From the NCBI RefSeq assembly GCF_014649655.1, contig NZ_BMTL01000029.1:62001-126000 (forward strand): a stretch of DNA of 64,000 nt, in the 5' to 3' direction. Source of the stretch: Streptomyces humidus (lineage in GTDB: Bacteria > Actinomycetota > Actinomycetes > Streptomycetales > Streptomycetaceae). A program made the position numbers and the translations under genes. Numbering within the stretch: the first letter of the stretch is position 1; each line of letters opens with the position of its first letter. This document shows positions 49,601-58,293 of this stretch, one piece after another. The notes below the pieces were generated by a model. It saw nothing but the letters and a program-made list of their open reading frames with translations, made no database searches and was not told the DNA's origin.

Positions 49601-50417
49601 GCGCGACGGCGGGGGAGTGGGCGTCGGCCCGGACATCGGCCCGGACATCGGTTTCCGCGTCGACGTCATCGGCCGGAGCGGGCGCCGTGAGCCGGTCCTC
49701 GGCGGAACCGGTCAGCGCCGGCGCGTGGAAGGCGCCGACCAGCACGGCAGCCCGCTCGCCCCCCGCGGTGGCCTCCGCGATCCGTGACCGCATCCACCGC
49801 TCCCGCCGCAGGTCCAGTGCGCCCACCCCGCCCGAGGCCGCCGCCTCCTCGCGCAGCGCCCACCCCGCCAGCAGCGCGGCCCGGCGCAGCGCCTCGGGGG
49901 GTGAGCCCGGCGCGGTCGCCTCGACGAGCCGGTCCCACAGATCGTCCCCAGGGCGGCCGGTGAGCCGGGCCCGCAGCGCCCCGGTGAGTCCGAGGAACTC
50001 TCCCGGCCCCGGGCCGTCGCGCCCCTCGCCCCACGCCCTGTCGGCGAGGGGCAGGTCGCAGGCGATCACCGGAATCTCACGCCGGGCGGCCCAGCGCACG
50101 GCGGCCAGCTCGGGCGAGAAGTCGGCGAACGGATAGAACGCCGGACTCCCGCCGCTCCTGGAGTCGCCAGGAGCCGCGGCGAGCGCGACCGGGGCCCGGG
50201 TCTCCGCATGCCCGAGCCAGGGCAGCCACTCCTGCATCTCGGCCGGCAGCTCGACGAGCAGCACGTCCGGTCTCGCCTCGTCCAGCAGCGCGGGCACGGC
50301 GGCGGCCAGCGAGGGCGCGTGGTGCCGTACGCCGATGAGATAGGGCGCGGCCGGGTCGGTGAGCGCGGCGAGCGCCTCCTGCGGAGCGCCCGGTGCGGTG
50401 GCGGGGTGCGGGGACAC
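46599..50417 (-). CDS. DUF5682-VWA fusion protein
   Basis: 1272 aa from GTG at 50417 (GGAGGG 9-14 bases upstream, 5 bases from the ATPase stop). Residues 1 to about 250 resemble DUF5682: YLIGVRHHAPSLAAAVPALL, PDVLLVELPAEMQEWLPWLG and AAVLVGAFHAPALTGS, reminiscent of TraB/GumN-type hydrolase folds (inference). A long helical/repeat region follows, then a disordered Pro/Gly/Ala segment (about residues 820-900). The C-terminal VWA domain from about residue 1110 has a full MIDAS: DVSGSM (Asp1117), GGGTHIAAGL and VVVVSDFEEG. It should bind the MoxR AAA protein, coupling ATP hydrolysis to the hydrolase-like head. In many genomes these two parts may be separate genes. Confidence 0.88.
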   Translation of the reverse strand: MSPHPATAPGAPQEALAALTDPAAPYLIGVRHHAPSLAAAVPALLDEARPDVLLVELPAEMQEWLPWLGHAETRAPVALAAAPGDSRSGGSPAFYPFADFSPELAAVRWAARREIPVIACDLPLADRAWGEGRDGPGPGEFLGLTGALRARLTGRPGDDLWDRLVEATAPGSPPEALRRAALLAGWALREEAAASGGVGALDLRRERWMRSRIAEATAGGERAAVLVGAFHAPALTGSAEDRLTAPAPADDVDAETDVRADVRADAHSPAVARPDAVATRRVSWVTSLIPYAYHLLDERSGYPAGIRDPEWQDMVLRAAGDPAALEEALTRSAVRVCAELRGLGHPSGPADAREIIRLASDLARLRGLPAAGRGELVEAVQTVLAQGEPYGRGRAVARAMERVLIGTRTGRPAPDAPRSGLAPAVEAEVAALGLPGPESSSGAVRELRLDPLRSDLDRRRELLLRRLTVCGVPYGEPKEVVGAGGAQALTSRWEARWTPATVAVLTAAGVRGVTPAQAAEGVLRERRHAELGEGGPTAAQVLSGLAEAAECGLEALTDERLDEVAEVVPQAGSLPELLAALALSDRLRAGHVAGLGPDAGRAARATAVAELLTAAAVRQVDGLTGSEDPADAHALLELAHRADLFGGVRLADALARLAADGSPLMRGAAGAVRVLLGQEDAGVFGDRVASWVDGAVDAGSRSGLTARLSGLLTAAGPLLEAAAPALEPLLDRVSELPDRQFLDRLPALRGGFDTLSPAARDRLLASVEERLGLARVADTDGLDPAALAAWAGADLTARAALRSLGLLPSRGVDEPAPLRPAVTEPASALPAFTEPGPGRPTPNGPSPAPAPAAPHAAGATEDGFRAEQGKDLGGSPGEHPGESPGGTVGGKADVNAGANAVEELLLAPADRWRLVLGRRADRLPPSARSLATALDELYGSGRGEGSRGDLSGRGAVGGRDVPYPGVREWSQELAALFGPGIREEVLAAAAASGRDDVLAELDPDSVRPSVDLLRTVLRHAGGLPEARLAALRPLVRRLVEALTRQLATRLRPALHGTALPRPSRRPGGGLDLPRTLRANLATARRGPDGTVRVIPERPVFRARARRSADWRLILVTDVSGSMEASTVWAALTASVLAGVPTLSTHFLAFSTEVIDLTGHVEDPLSLLLEVSVGGGTHIAAGLRHARELVTVPSRTLVVVVSDFEEGYPLGGLLAEVRALVGAGCHVLGCASLDDSGRPRYSTGVAGRLVAAGMPVAALSPLELARWVGEKIA

Positions 50418-50422
50418 GGCCG

Positions 50423-51646
50423 TCAGCCCTCCAGCACCGTGCGCAGCTCCCACAGGGTTCGCCAGGTGGCGGAACCCTGTTCGGCGCGGCGGCGGACGGG
50501 ACCGTCCCAGTATCCGCGCAGCCGGCCCGCGTCCGCGGGATCGTCCTTGCGGACCACGCCGAGCAGGTGGCCGGGGAGCAGGCCCAGGACGTCACGGTCC
50601 CCGGGGAAGTAGGCGGCCGCGAGCGCCAGCGCACCCGCGACGGACACGGCCTCGGCCGTGCTCATCACCGTGGACGGCCGCTCCACCTCCCAGCCCTCCG
50701 CCGAGCGGCCCTCCCGCAGATCGCGGAAGGCGGTCACGAGAGCCTCCAGCACGGCGTCGTCGACCTGGAAGGGCGCCCCGGCCCGTTCCACCGAGGCGCG
50801 GGCCTGACTGCGCACCAGCGCGGTCTCCGCGTCGAGGTCCGGGATCGGGCCCACGGTCTCGAAGTTGAAGCGGCGCTTGAGGGCCGCGGACATCTCCGAG
50901 ACGCCCCTGTCGCGCAGGTTGGCCGTGGCGATCAGGTTGAAGCCGGGTGCCGCGTGCGCCAACGCCTCCGGAGTGCCAGCGAGTTCGGGTACCGCGATGC
51001 GCCGCTCCGACAGCAGCGACACCAGCGAGTCCTGCACCTCGGGCAGACAGCGCGTGACCTCCTCGACCCGGGCGATGGCGCCCCGGGACATGGCGGCCAG
51101 CACCGGCGAGGGCACCAACGCCTGCGGGCTCGGCCCCTGCGCCAGCAACAGGGCATAGTTCCAGCCGTACTTGAGCTGGTCCTCGGTGGTGCCGGCCGTG
51201 CCCTGCACGACCAGGCCGCTGGTGCCGCACACGGCGGTGGACAGCAGCTCGGACAGCATCGACTTGGCGGTGCCGGGCTCGCCGACGAGCAGCAGCCCGC
51301 GCTCTCCGGCGAGGGTGACCACGCACCGCTCCACCAACGCCCGGTCGCCGACGAACTTGCCCTCGACCACCAGCCGGCGCGGCGCCCCGGCCGGCGCCTC
51401 GACGCCCTCGGGCAACCGCAGGGCCCGCCCGTCGCTGCCCATCACGAACGTCACGACGGCGCGCGGGGTGAGCCGCCAGGCCGGCGGTCGCGGCCCGTCG
51501 TCGTACGCGGCGAGGAAGGCCAGTTCGGCTGCGTACCGGTCCTCGGGCGGGACGATCTGGCGCTCGGGCGCGGTGGAGGGGGCGGGGGACGGGGCAGTGG
51601 CGGTCATCGGTGCGGGTTCTTCCAGCTGAGAGGGGACGGTGGTCAT
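50423..51646 (-). CDS. MoxR-type AAA+ ATPase
   Basis: 407 aa, ATG at 51646 overlapping the stop of the 1669-aa gene. AAA+ core: Walker A LLVGEPGTAKSMLSELLSTA near residue 120, GLVVQGTAGTTEDQLKYGWN, Walker B-like region AAMSRGAIARVEEVTRCLPE, QDSLVSLLSERRIAVPELAG, sensor 1 NLIATANLRDRGVSEMSAAL and Arg finger ALKRRFNFE. The lid holds VMSTAEAVSVAGALALAAAY. In Walker B the hhhDE pattern is AIARVEE, so the first Asp is missing (Val-Glu-Glu), as seen in this subfamily. E. coli counterpart: yehL. It is the motor of the MoxR-VWA operon; MoxR proteins form rings and act as remodelling chaperones with a VWA partner. Confidence 0.92.
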   Translation of the reverse strand: MTTVPSQLEEPAPMTATAPSPAPSTAPERQIVPPEDRYAAELAFLAAYDDGPRPPAWRLTPRAVVTFVMGSDGRALRLPEGVEAPAGAPRRLVVEGKFVGDRALVERCVVTLAGERGLLLVGEPGTAKSMLSELLSTAVCGTSGLVVQGTAGTTEDQLKYGWNYALLLAQGPSPQALVPSPVLAAMSRGAIARVEEVTRCLPEVQDSLVSLLSERRIAVPELAGTPEALAHAAPGFNLIATANLRDRGVSEMSAALKRRFNFETVGPIPDLDAETALVRSQARASVERAGAPFQVDDAVLEALVTAFRDLREGRSAEGWEVERPSTVMSTAEAVSVAGALALAAAYFPGDRDVLGLLPGHLLGVVRKDDPADAGRLRGYWDGPVRRRAEQGSATWRTLWELRTVLEG

Positions 51647-54600
51647 CGGCGGCGGCCCTTGCGCGTGGCCCTGGTGGTGAGCTCCTCGTAGGCGGGGGCG
51701 TCACCGGAGCGGACGCGCGCCCACGCGCGCCTGAACAGCTCGGGCACCGGCGCCGGGGGCACGGCGCGGTACTGGGCGCGCACCGGGTAGAGGCCCTCCT
51801 TCCAGACCTCCACCGGCAGAGCCGGAGACCTCAGGTCGAGCCAGCCGCAGGGCAGGAAGAGGGTGCGGCCTGCGCGCGCCCGCTTCGCCTCCACCACCAG
51901 GCCGCTCGCGGCGAGTTCGGCTCGGGCCTTCTTCGCCCGGACGGGCCGCCAGCCGGTCCAGCGCACGCAGTTGCGGTCCGTGGGATCCGGAAGGGCGAGC
52001 AACTGGAGGTAGAGCACCGCCGCGTCCCCGCCGAGGCCGAGCCGCGAGGCGACCTCGTCGACCAGCTCGGGCACGCTGAAGGCCGGGTCCTGCGCATGGC
52101 CCGACGGCTCCTGCGGATCGGTCCCCGCCGCGACCGCGTCGGCGAGATCCTGGCCCAGGAGTGTCCGCAGGGCGCGCATGCCCTGGCCCCGCCCGGACCC
52201 CACGAGCCCGTCCACCAGAGCGAACACGGGGTCGTCGGGGCCGGCGAGCGCGCCGGGCCGCACCAGGACGGTCTCCTGCTCGCCGTACCAGGGCCGCAGC
52301 ACCAGCGCCTCGCCGGCGGCCGTCAGACCGTGCGCGTCGGCGCCCCCCGTCGCGGGCAACCCGTACGCCTTGCGCAGCTCGACAGCGGTCGAGGAGCCCT
52401 TGTCCGTCCAGGCGAGGTCCAGATCGATCAGCAGTCCCGGATCGGCGACCCGGCGGCGCAGCGCGGCCAGGCTCTCCGGCAGGACGGTTCGCAGCGGGTG
52501 CCCGTACGGCAGGGAGTAGGCGAGCCCGGCCAGGGCGGCCACGGCTCGCGTCAGGTCGTACCTGCCGGGCAGCGCCGCGGGGTCCTCCGCGACGAGGTTG
52601 CCGTCCTTGTCCGGCCGCTGCACGGTGGTGCGGTGGATCCAGGGGGTGAGCCGGGGGTTGAGGACCTCCTCCGCCGAACCGGTCGGCAGACCGTCGAGGG
52701 TGAGCTCCCCGGCGAGTTCCTCCGGCAGCCGGACGACGTCGGCGAGCCGCTCGGCCCACACCTGTCCCGCCGCCCGCGTGTCCGGCCCGTCCGTCCACAG
52801 ATCGCCGGGCGCGTGGGGCAGCAGCGCGCCGACGAGCGCCGCCCGGTCGTCTCCGCCCAGCGACGCCAGCAGGGCGTCGCCGAGCTTCTTCTGACGGGGC
52901 TTCAGCCCGGTGGCGGCGATCACCTCGTCGGTGAGCTGCGGCGGGGTCCCGGCGAGCAGCAGAGCCGCCTGGACGGGCCCGAGCCCGCCGCGCGTCACGG
53001 CGGCGAGGGCCTCGGGAGCCTCCGGCTGCCAGGGAGCGGGGCCCTTGTCCCGGACGAGCCGGGTGACGGCGGCCAGCGCGTCGGCCGGGTACACCGCCGG
53101 GCGCGGGCTCTCCCGCACCAGGGTGAAGTGGGCGATCGCGCCGAACCGGCCGCCCGGATCGTGGTCGAGGGCGAGCCAGTCCACCCGCCCGGTCTGCCGG
53201 TCGACGCTCTGGCAGTCGAGGACCACGACGGTGCGGCCGTCCCGGCGCAGCACCTGACCGACCCGTTCCTGCCGCTCGTGCGGCTCGCTCAGCACGACCT
53301 CCCGCAGAACGCCCGAGCGCGTGGCCAGCGGTCCGTCGGCGACCGCCTCCAGCAGCAGGAGCAGCGCCTCACGGTGCTCCACGGTCGTCGTCGGGCAGGC
53401 GGCCCGGTACGCGAGCGGGCGCAGCACGTCCAGCACGGGCGTCCACACCGGCCCGCTGCCGGGAACGGTGAACTCGTCGCTGCGCCAGCCGTCGGGGACG
53501 CCGGCCGGACGGGAGGCCTCGGGCAGGGGCCTGCCGTCGGCCGGCTTCCCGGACAGCACATGGTTCACCGCGCGGATCTGCCGCAACGTGGCCCAGCACG
53601 TCTCGCTGCCCCACCATCCGTGCATCGGGGTGATGCCGGTGACGGCCTCGCGCAGGGTCTGGTCGTCGCCGTGCTCGGGCTTCAGGTCCGCGAACATGCC
53701 GTTGACCCGGCTGCTCTCCGCCTTGGGCCGTGCGACCGGGGGAGCCACGAACGCGGCGGTCGACTCCGCGAGCCGCAGCACCGCGCGCACCAGCGCGCCG
53801 ACCCCCGTGACCAGTCTGCGGTCGCCGAGCGCGGGCAGGGAACGGGACACGATCTCCTGCACGACCTCGTCCGCCGTGGGGACGACGGACCGGCTCTCCG
53901 AGGTCCCGTCGACCACCCCGGCAGCGGCCAGGGCGGCCTGCCGTTCGGCCAGCGCCTGCGCCGCGGCCCGCACGATCTCGCCCGCCCGCTCGTCGGTCAG
54001 CGCACGCAGCGCGGCCGACGCCTGCTCGTCGCGCGGGCGCAGCGCGTGCCAGTACTCGACCGGGGGGACGAACCGGGTGCCCGCGGCGAACTCGCCGCCG
54101 CGCTCCATCGGCGTCAGCCGGCCGAGTTCGCCGGTGGCGGAGGTGTCGTCGCCCGAGTACAGGGCGATCTGGCGGTGCATGCGGACGGCGACGGGTTCGG
54201 CCCCGCCGGGCAGCCGCAGCGCGCCGAGCAGGACACCCGGCGCCCGGCCGCCCGCCCAGGGCAGGGTGACGGTCCGGCCGTCCGGCGTGCCGGCGACCGT
54301 ACGGGCCTCGGCGCCCTCGCCCTCCGTGCGGACCCAGCGACCCAGAACCGTGCCGTCCGTGCCGAACGGGGTCTGCTCCAGGCCCGGCTGGAGCGGCAGC
54401 AGCTCACAGCTCTCCTGCAGCAGCGTCGCGTCCTCGCGGATGCCGGACTGCAGGAACGCGGGCAGCGAGGCACGCCCGTGCGTGCCGGTGGCCGGGTCGT
54501 ACTCGAGCCATACCTGCTGCCGGCCCTGCCGGCCCTGCCGCCAGTACGAGGTGCCGTCGCCGAGGACGCGTCGGCCGGCGGGCAGGACGGTGTCGCCCGC

Positions 54601-56652
54601 GTGCAGGGCGCGGCCCCCGCCCGCGCGCCCGCCGCCGGGCAGCGGGACCGAAGGGACGCCGGCCTCGCTGCCGCCGTACCAGTAGGCGGGGATCTGCTCG
54701 CCGCCGAGCGGGAACACGTCGGCCGGGCGGGCGGACCAGTAACCGAACTGTTTCCCGTCCTGCCGCCACATCACCAGCAGTTCGCCGTCCGTGTAGCGGA
54801 ACGACGGACGCTGCCAGCGGTTCGGGGGCACGGGCAGCCGCAGGTCGTGCTCCAGCAGGATCTCCTGCGGGCCGACGACGAACACCTTGTGCTCGCGCGA
54901 GACGATCAGTGCGGGCCACGCCTCCTGGACGGTCATCGGGTTGTCGTGATCACGGCCGGGCTTGGTCTCGGTGTCGATCCGGCGCAGGGCCTCGTCCAGC
55001 GCGGGCCAGCCCAGTTCGTCCAGGACGCCCGCGCGCAGCGTGTGCCCGAGCAGCGGCGCGACCTCGCGCGCGGCGACCCGCGCCACGGCCGCCGGGCTGA
55101 CCCGGGCGGCCACCGTGCGGAAGGGACGCAGCCGGTCCATGGCCGCCCGCGCGGCGGGCAGCCCGACCGCCGAGGACAGGTCTCCGGCCGCGTCGTCCAG
55201 CCACTCCCGCAGGACGTCGCCGAGCACGGGGTGGGCGGCCAGCTCCTCCAGCACCTCGGCACCGGGACGGGAGCCGCTGACGGCGCCGACGCCGGCGTAC
55301 AGCAGGCGACGCAGGCGCGGGTCGGCCGCGGTCGCCGTCAGGTCGCGCCGGCCGCCGCGAGGCTCGAGCAGCCAGCGGTCCAGGAAGAGATGCACGGCCT
55401 GGCCGGCGCCCGGCAGGGCCAGCGGCACGCCCTGCGCCGCACACAGGTCGAGCAGGTCCAGGTCGGCGCCGGAGTGCCAGCGCCCCGAGCACAGGTCGAC
55501 GGGACGGCCCAGCTCGCGCAGCCGGGGCGCCATGCGTTCCACGAGGGCGAGAGTGGCCGGGGAGCGACCGCTGGCGGTGCCGCCGTGCTTGCGGTGCAGC
55601 GCCCAGCGGCCGAGCCACTCCGCCGCGTCCACGTCGGATGCCGTCTCACCGGTGAGGAGCAGGTCCGCGCCGCACTCCGCGAGCAGCGCGAGCCAGAACT
55701 CGTCCTCCTCGACGGAACGGCCCAGACCGGCCGGCATGATCTCCAGCAGCCGTGTCCGCGTCTGGGGCCGCTGCCCGGCGAGAACGGCGAGCGTGGACCG
55801 GTAGGCGTTCCAGAAGGACGCGGGGGCGCGGACGGCGGCGGGCGAGGCGAGCAGGTCGGCGACCAGGGCGCACTCCTCGGCGACCCGGTCCAGACCCGCC
55901 GCCTTGATCAGCCCGCGCGCGTCCTGCGGCAGCGACGCGTAGGGCGGCATGCCGGCCGCGCAGCGCTCCACGGTCAGCTGCCGGAACTGCGCCCAGGCGG
56001 TGGCCGGGTCGAGCCGGGCCGCGAGGGCCCTGACGTGCTCCTTGAGCGCCTTGACCGTCAGCGCGCCGGCGAAGGCGAACTCCAGGAACACGGCACGCTG
56101 CCGCTCCTCGTCGACCGTCAGCGCGTGCACCCGCTCGGCCTCACGGGCCTTGCCGAAGAAGGCGGAGGCGTACGTCGTGTTCTCGTGCTGGAGGAAGACG
56201 CGGGCCGCGTGCTCGTAGTAGGTGGGCAGGAAGTGCGGCACGGCCCGGCCGAGCCGGGCGCCGAGCTCCTCGAAGCCGTCCTTGGCGTTGCCCGGGCGGG
56301 ACTTGGCCTGCCGGGCGAGTCGCTCGACGTCCTTGACCAGGGCCAGAGCGTGGTGGCCGTTCGCCGGATCGTTGACCAGCGCCCAGGCGGGGAAGCCGAG
56401 CGTCTCCCGGCGCACCTGACCGACCTCGGGCGTCTGCGCCTCGCGGGTCAGTCCGAGGAAGTCCAGGGCGAGGTCCTCGGCCTCGCCGAGGGTGCCCGGC
56501 ACGAGACGTACGATCCTGCGGCCGTCCAGCGCGGGGTGACCGTAGGTGCGGACGGTGAGCGTGTCGGCGTCCTCGCGGGATGTGCTGCCCGGGGGCAGGA
56601 CGGCGCCCGCATCGAGCAGGGCGGCCGCGGTGTTCTCGTCGTAGGCGTTCAT
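51643..56652 (-). CDS. Very large protein (1669 aa) of the MoxR-VWA operon
   Basis: From ATG at 56652, overlapping the DUF4132 gene stop by 4 bases. I recognise no catalytic or DNA-binding motif. It is soluble, Ala/Leu-rich, and has recurring helical stretches (AAALLDAGAVLPPG, LEHDLRLPVPPNRWQRPSFR, LEEEFWLALLAECGAD-like region, ETCWATLRQIRAVNHVLSGK, LIDLDLAWTDKGSSTAVELR). Aligned operons carry similar proteins annotated loosely as DNA-binding or MolR/YehI-like; that is memory of families, not proof. Length and conserved operon position suggest a scaffold or effector of the system. No signal peptide or membrane helices. A domain search with structure prediction is needed. Confidence 0.8.
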   Translation of the reverse strand: MNAYDENTAAALLDAGAVLPPGSTSREDADTLTVRTYGHPALDGRRIVRLVPGTLGEAEDLALDFLGLTREAQTPEVGQVRRETLGFPAWALVNDPANGHHALALVKDVERLARQAKSRPGNAKDGFEELGARLGRAVPHFLPTYYEHAARVFLQHENTTYASAFFGKAREAERVHALTVDEERQRAVFLEFAFAGALTVKALKEHVRALAARLDPATAWAQFRQLTVERCAAGMPPYASLPQDARGLIKAAGLDRVAEECALVADLLASPAAVRAPASFWNAYRSTLAVLAGQRPQTRTRLLEIMPAGLGRSVEEDEFWLALLAECGADLLLTGETASDVDAAEWLGRWALHRKHGGTASGRSPATLALVERMAPRLRELGRPVDLCSGRWHSGADLDLLDLCAAQGVPLALPGAGQAVHLFLDRWLLEPRGGRRDLTATAADPRLRRLLYAGVGAVSGSRPGAEVLEELAAHPVLGDVLREWLDDAAGDLSSAVGLPAARAAMDRLRPFRTVAARVSPAAVARVAAREVAPLLGHTLRAGVLDELGWPALDEALRRIDTETKPGRDHDNPMTVQEAWPALIVSREHKVFVVGPQEILLEHDLRLPVPPNRWQRPSFRYTDGELLVMWRQDGKQFGYWSARPADVFPLGGEQIPAYWYGGSEAGVPSVPLPGGGRAGGGRALHAGDTVLPAGRRVLGDGTSYWRQGRQGRQQVWLEYDPATGTHGRASLPAFLQSGIREDATLLQESCELLPLQPGLEQTPFGTDGTVLGRWVRTEGEGAEARTVAGTPDGRTVTLPWAGGRAPGVLLGALRLPGGAEPVAVRMHRQIALYSGDDTSATGELGRLTPMERGGEFAAGTRFVPPVEYWHALRPRDEQASAALRALTDERAGEIVRAAAQALAERQAALAAAGVVDGTSESRSVVPTADEVVQEIVSRSLPALGDRRLVTGVGALVRAVLRLAESTAAFVAPPVARPKAESSRVNGMFADLKPEHGDDQTLREAVTGITPMHGWWGSETCWATLRQIRAVNHVLSGKPADGRPLPEASRPAGVPDGWRSDEFTVPGSGPVWTPVLDVLRPLAYRAACPTTTVEHREALLLLLEAVADGPLATRSGVLREVVLSEPHERQERVGQVLRRDGRTVVVLDCQSVDRQTGRVDWLALDHDPGGRFGAIAHFTLVRESPRPAVYPADALAAVTRLVRDKGPAPWQPEAPEALAAVTRGGLGPVQAALLLAGTPPQLTDEVIAATGLKPRQKKLGDALLASLGGDDRAALVGALLPHAPGDLWTDGPDTRAAGQVWAERLADVVRLPEELAGELTLDGLPTGSAEEVLNPRLTPWIHRTTVQRPDKDGNLVAEDPAALPGRYDLTRAVAALAGLAYSLPYGHPLRTVLPESLAALRRRVADPGLLIDLDLAWTDKGSSTAVELRKAYGLPATGGADAHGLTAAGEALVLRPWYGEQETVLVRPGALAGPDDPVFALVDGLVGSGRGQGMRALRTLLGQDLADAVAAGTDPQEPSGHAQDPAFSVPELVDEVASRLGLGGDAAVLYLQLLALPDPTDRNCVRWTGWRPVRAKKARAELAASGLVVEAKRARAGRTLFLPCGWLDLRSPALPVEVWKEGLYPVRAQYRAVPPAPVPELFRRAWARVRSGDAPAYEELTTRATRKGRRR

Positions 56653-57503
56653 GCGGCCCGCTCCTCGTCCTCGATGTCGCGCCCGGCGTACAGCGACGCC
56701 GCCATGCGCATGCCCTCCGACCAGGCCACCGGTCCGACCTGGCCGAGCTTCAGCGCCCTGCCCGCGGCGTCGGTGAACGTCAGCGGCCCGGTCTCGGCCT
56801 CCTGGTAGCCCTCGTAGTCGCCCACCCACACACGGGCTTCGACGGTGCGGCCGTCCTCCAGGACCGATGTCACGGCGTTGCCGCCACGCACCCGGTATCC
56901 GAGCTGGGTGACCCGGCCGTGCAGGAAGCGCTGCTCCTTGAAGGCGCCGCCCGCGTACTCCTCGACGGACGTGCCCTCCGCGTCGAGCGAGGCGGGCCGT
57001 CGCCACACCTCGCGGAAGAGCTGCTGGGCCCGCTGCTCGACGCCGAGCTCCACGGCGAACTCCCGCAGCTCCTCCAGGTCGTCCAGGAGCACGGGGTGCG
57101 GAAGCCGCACGAGGTCCGGGGCGATGCGGACGGTGTCGCCGTCGAGGTCGACCAGGCCGAGGCCCCGCTCGGGGTCGGCGTCCCGCAGGAAACCCGCCAC
57201 CTCGCCGTCGTCCCCGGTGACCACGAGGTCGCGCAGGGCGGCCTGCCAGGCGGGGTCGGGCCACACGCGGGCGACGACGGCGAACGGCACGGGCAGCGAG
57301 CGCACCATCCACCGCTCGACGTCGGCCAGGCACCGCTGTTCGTGCCGTTGCAGCCACTCGACGAGCTGACGCAGCCCCACCACCGCCGGCTCGTCGGCGA
57401 TCTTGGGCGGCACGGACTTCAACCGCCGCCCGGCCGCGTTGCGGCATATCACCTTGCCGTCATCCAGGGCGACTTCGTAGTCGCCTGCCGACACCCACCC
57501 CAT
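56649..57503 (-). CDS. DUF4132 family protein, first gene of the MoxR-VWA operon
   Basis: 284 aa from ATG at 57503, with GGGAGG upstream; an in-frame start five codons earlier is unlikely. Contains GWVSAGDYEVALDDGKVICR, AVVGLRQLVEWLQRHEQRCL and, characteristic of DUF4132 (as in E. coli YehI/MolR), LFREVWRRPASLDAEGTSVE, EYAGGAFKEQRFLHGRVTQL, GYRVRGGNAVTSVLEDGRTV and WSEGMRMAASLYAGRDI. Soluble. In E. coli DUF4132 is the C-terminal part of a 1210-aa protein; here it is a separate gene. Promoter expected in 57504-57720, which shows no gene and no clear promoter motif. Confidence 0.85.
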   Translation of the reverse strand: MGWVSAGDYEVALDDGKVICRNAAGRRLKSVPPKIADEPAVVGLRQLVEWLQRHEQRCLADVERWMVRSLPVPFAVVARVWPDPAWQAALRDLVVTGDDGEVAGFLRDADPERGLGLVDLDGDTVRIAPDLVRLPHPVLLDDLEELREFAVELGVEQRAQQLFREVWRRPASLDAEGTSVEEYAGGAFKEQRFLHGRVTQLGYRVRGGNAVTSVLEDGRTVEARVWVGDYEGYQEAETGPLTFTDAAGRALKLGQVGPVAWSEGMRMAASLYAGRDIEDEERAA

Positions 57504-57720
57504 GCGTGCCTCCCGCACCCGCTGTGATCAAGTGTCGGGAACTGTAGATCAGGCCACTGACATCGGGCCCTGTGGCGGGTGCGGGAGGCGACGCGGCAGC
57601 GGTGGCCTGCCGGTCGGAACGAGGAAATCAGCAGGTCACCGCAGATGGGCCGGCATCATCGGGCCGGGCGGCCGGGGTCCGTGACGGGAGCGTTTCCGGT
57701 CACGGACCGAGGCGGTTCGC

Positions 57721-58110
57721 TCAGCCTTCGACCCAGCCGTGGTTCTTCGCGAACTGCGCGAGCCCGGCGCGCACCTGGAGGATCTGCTCGCCGGTGAGCG
57801 AGGGAACCGCGGTCAGCAGCGCCTCGGTCACGTCCCGGGTGAACTCGTCCGTGCTGAGCACGTCGCACAGGACGTCGTCGTCGGCGGCGAGGGGCTTGCC
57901 GTCCGCGCCACGAGCGAGCCGCACCCCGGACGCCTTCGGACCGCGTTCGCCCTCCTCGATCTCGAACTCCACCACGATGCCCCGGCGGACCTGGGACTCG
58001 GGCATCATCATGTCGTTCACGTGCAGGAAGACGTCCTCCCCGCCGTCGTCGGGCGCGATGAACCCGTAACCACGCTGACTGTCGAAGCGCACCACACGAC
58101 CAGCAACCAT
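57721..58110 (-). CDS. Cold-shock domain protein with C-terminal extension
   Basis: 129 aa from ATG at 58110. Residues 1-66 are a cold-shock domain: AGRVVRFDSQRGYGFIAPDD with RNP1 (GYGFI) and RNP2 (EDVFLHVND), so it should bind single-stranded nucleic acid. The second half (LCDVLSTDEFTRDVTEALLT, AVPSLTGEQILQVRAGLAQF) is an additional helical domain not found in small 67-aa Csp proteins; it recurs in actinobacterial proteins of this size. Function probably in RNA or stress response. Isolated gene, monocistronic. Confidence 0.88.
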   Translation of the reverse strand: MVAGRVVRFDSQRGYGFIAPDDGGEDVFLHVNDMMMPESQVRRGIVVEFEIEEGERGPKASGVRLARGADGKPLAADDDVLCDVLSTDEFTRDVTEALLTAVPSLTGEQILQVRAGLAQFAKNHGWVEG

Positions 58111-58293
58111 CCCAACCCCCAGCAACCTCGAAACACCCACGTCGGTGAACCTGCCCCGATCGTAGTCAAAACGAGGGCCGCCGTGCGACCGCCGGGATGT
58201 TCGCCGAGCGCGATACCGGAGATGGGCAACTCCGGCGGGTAATCCGCGGGAGATCGGCGGGGGATCCCGCAGCGTGCCGGGCCCGCCGACCGG

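Noticed and set aside
46743..49787. A 1014-codon plus-strand frame opposite the DUF5682-VWA gene
   Set aside because: Antisense shadow; the minus strand carries conserved VWA motifs and a coupled operon.
51610..56808. A 1.7-kilo-residue plus-strand frame opposite the large protein of the MoxR operon
   Set aside because: It is the mirror of the minus-strand coding pattern. No protein motif, no start signal and extreme composition.
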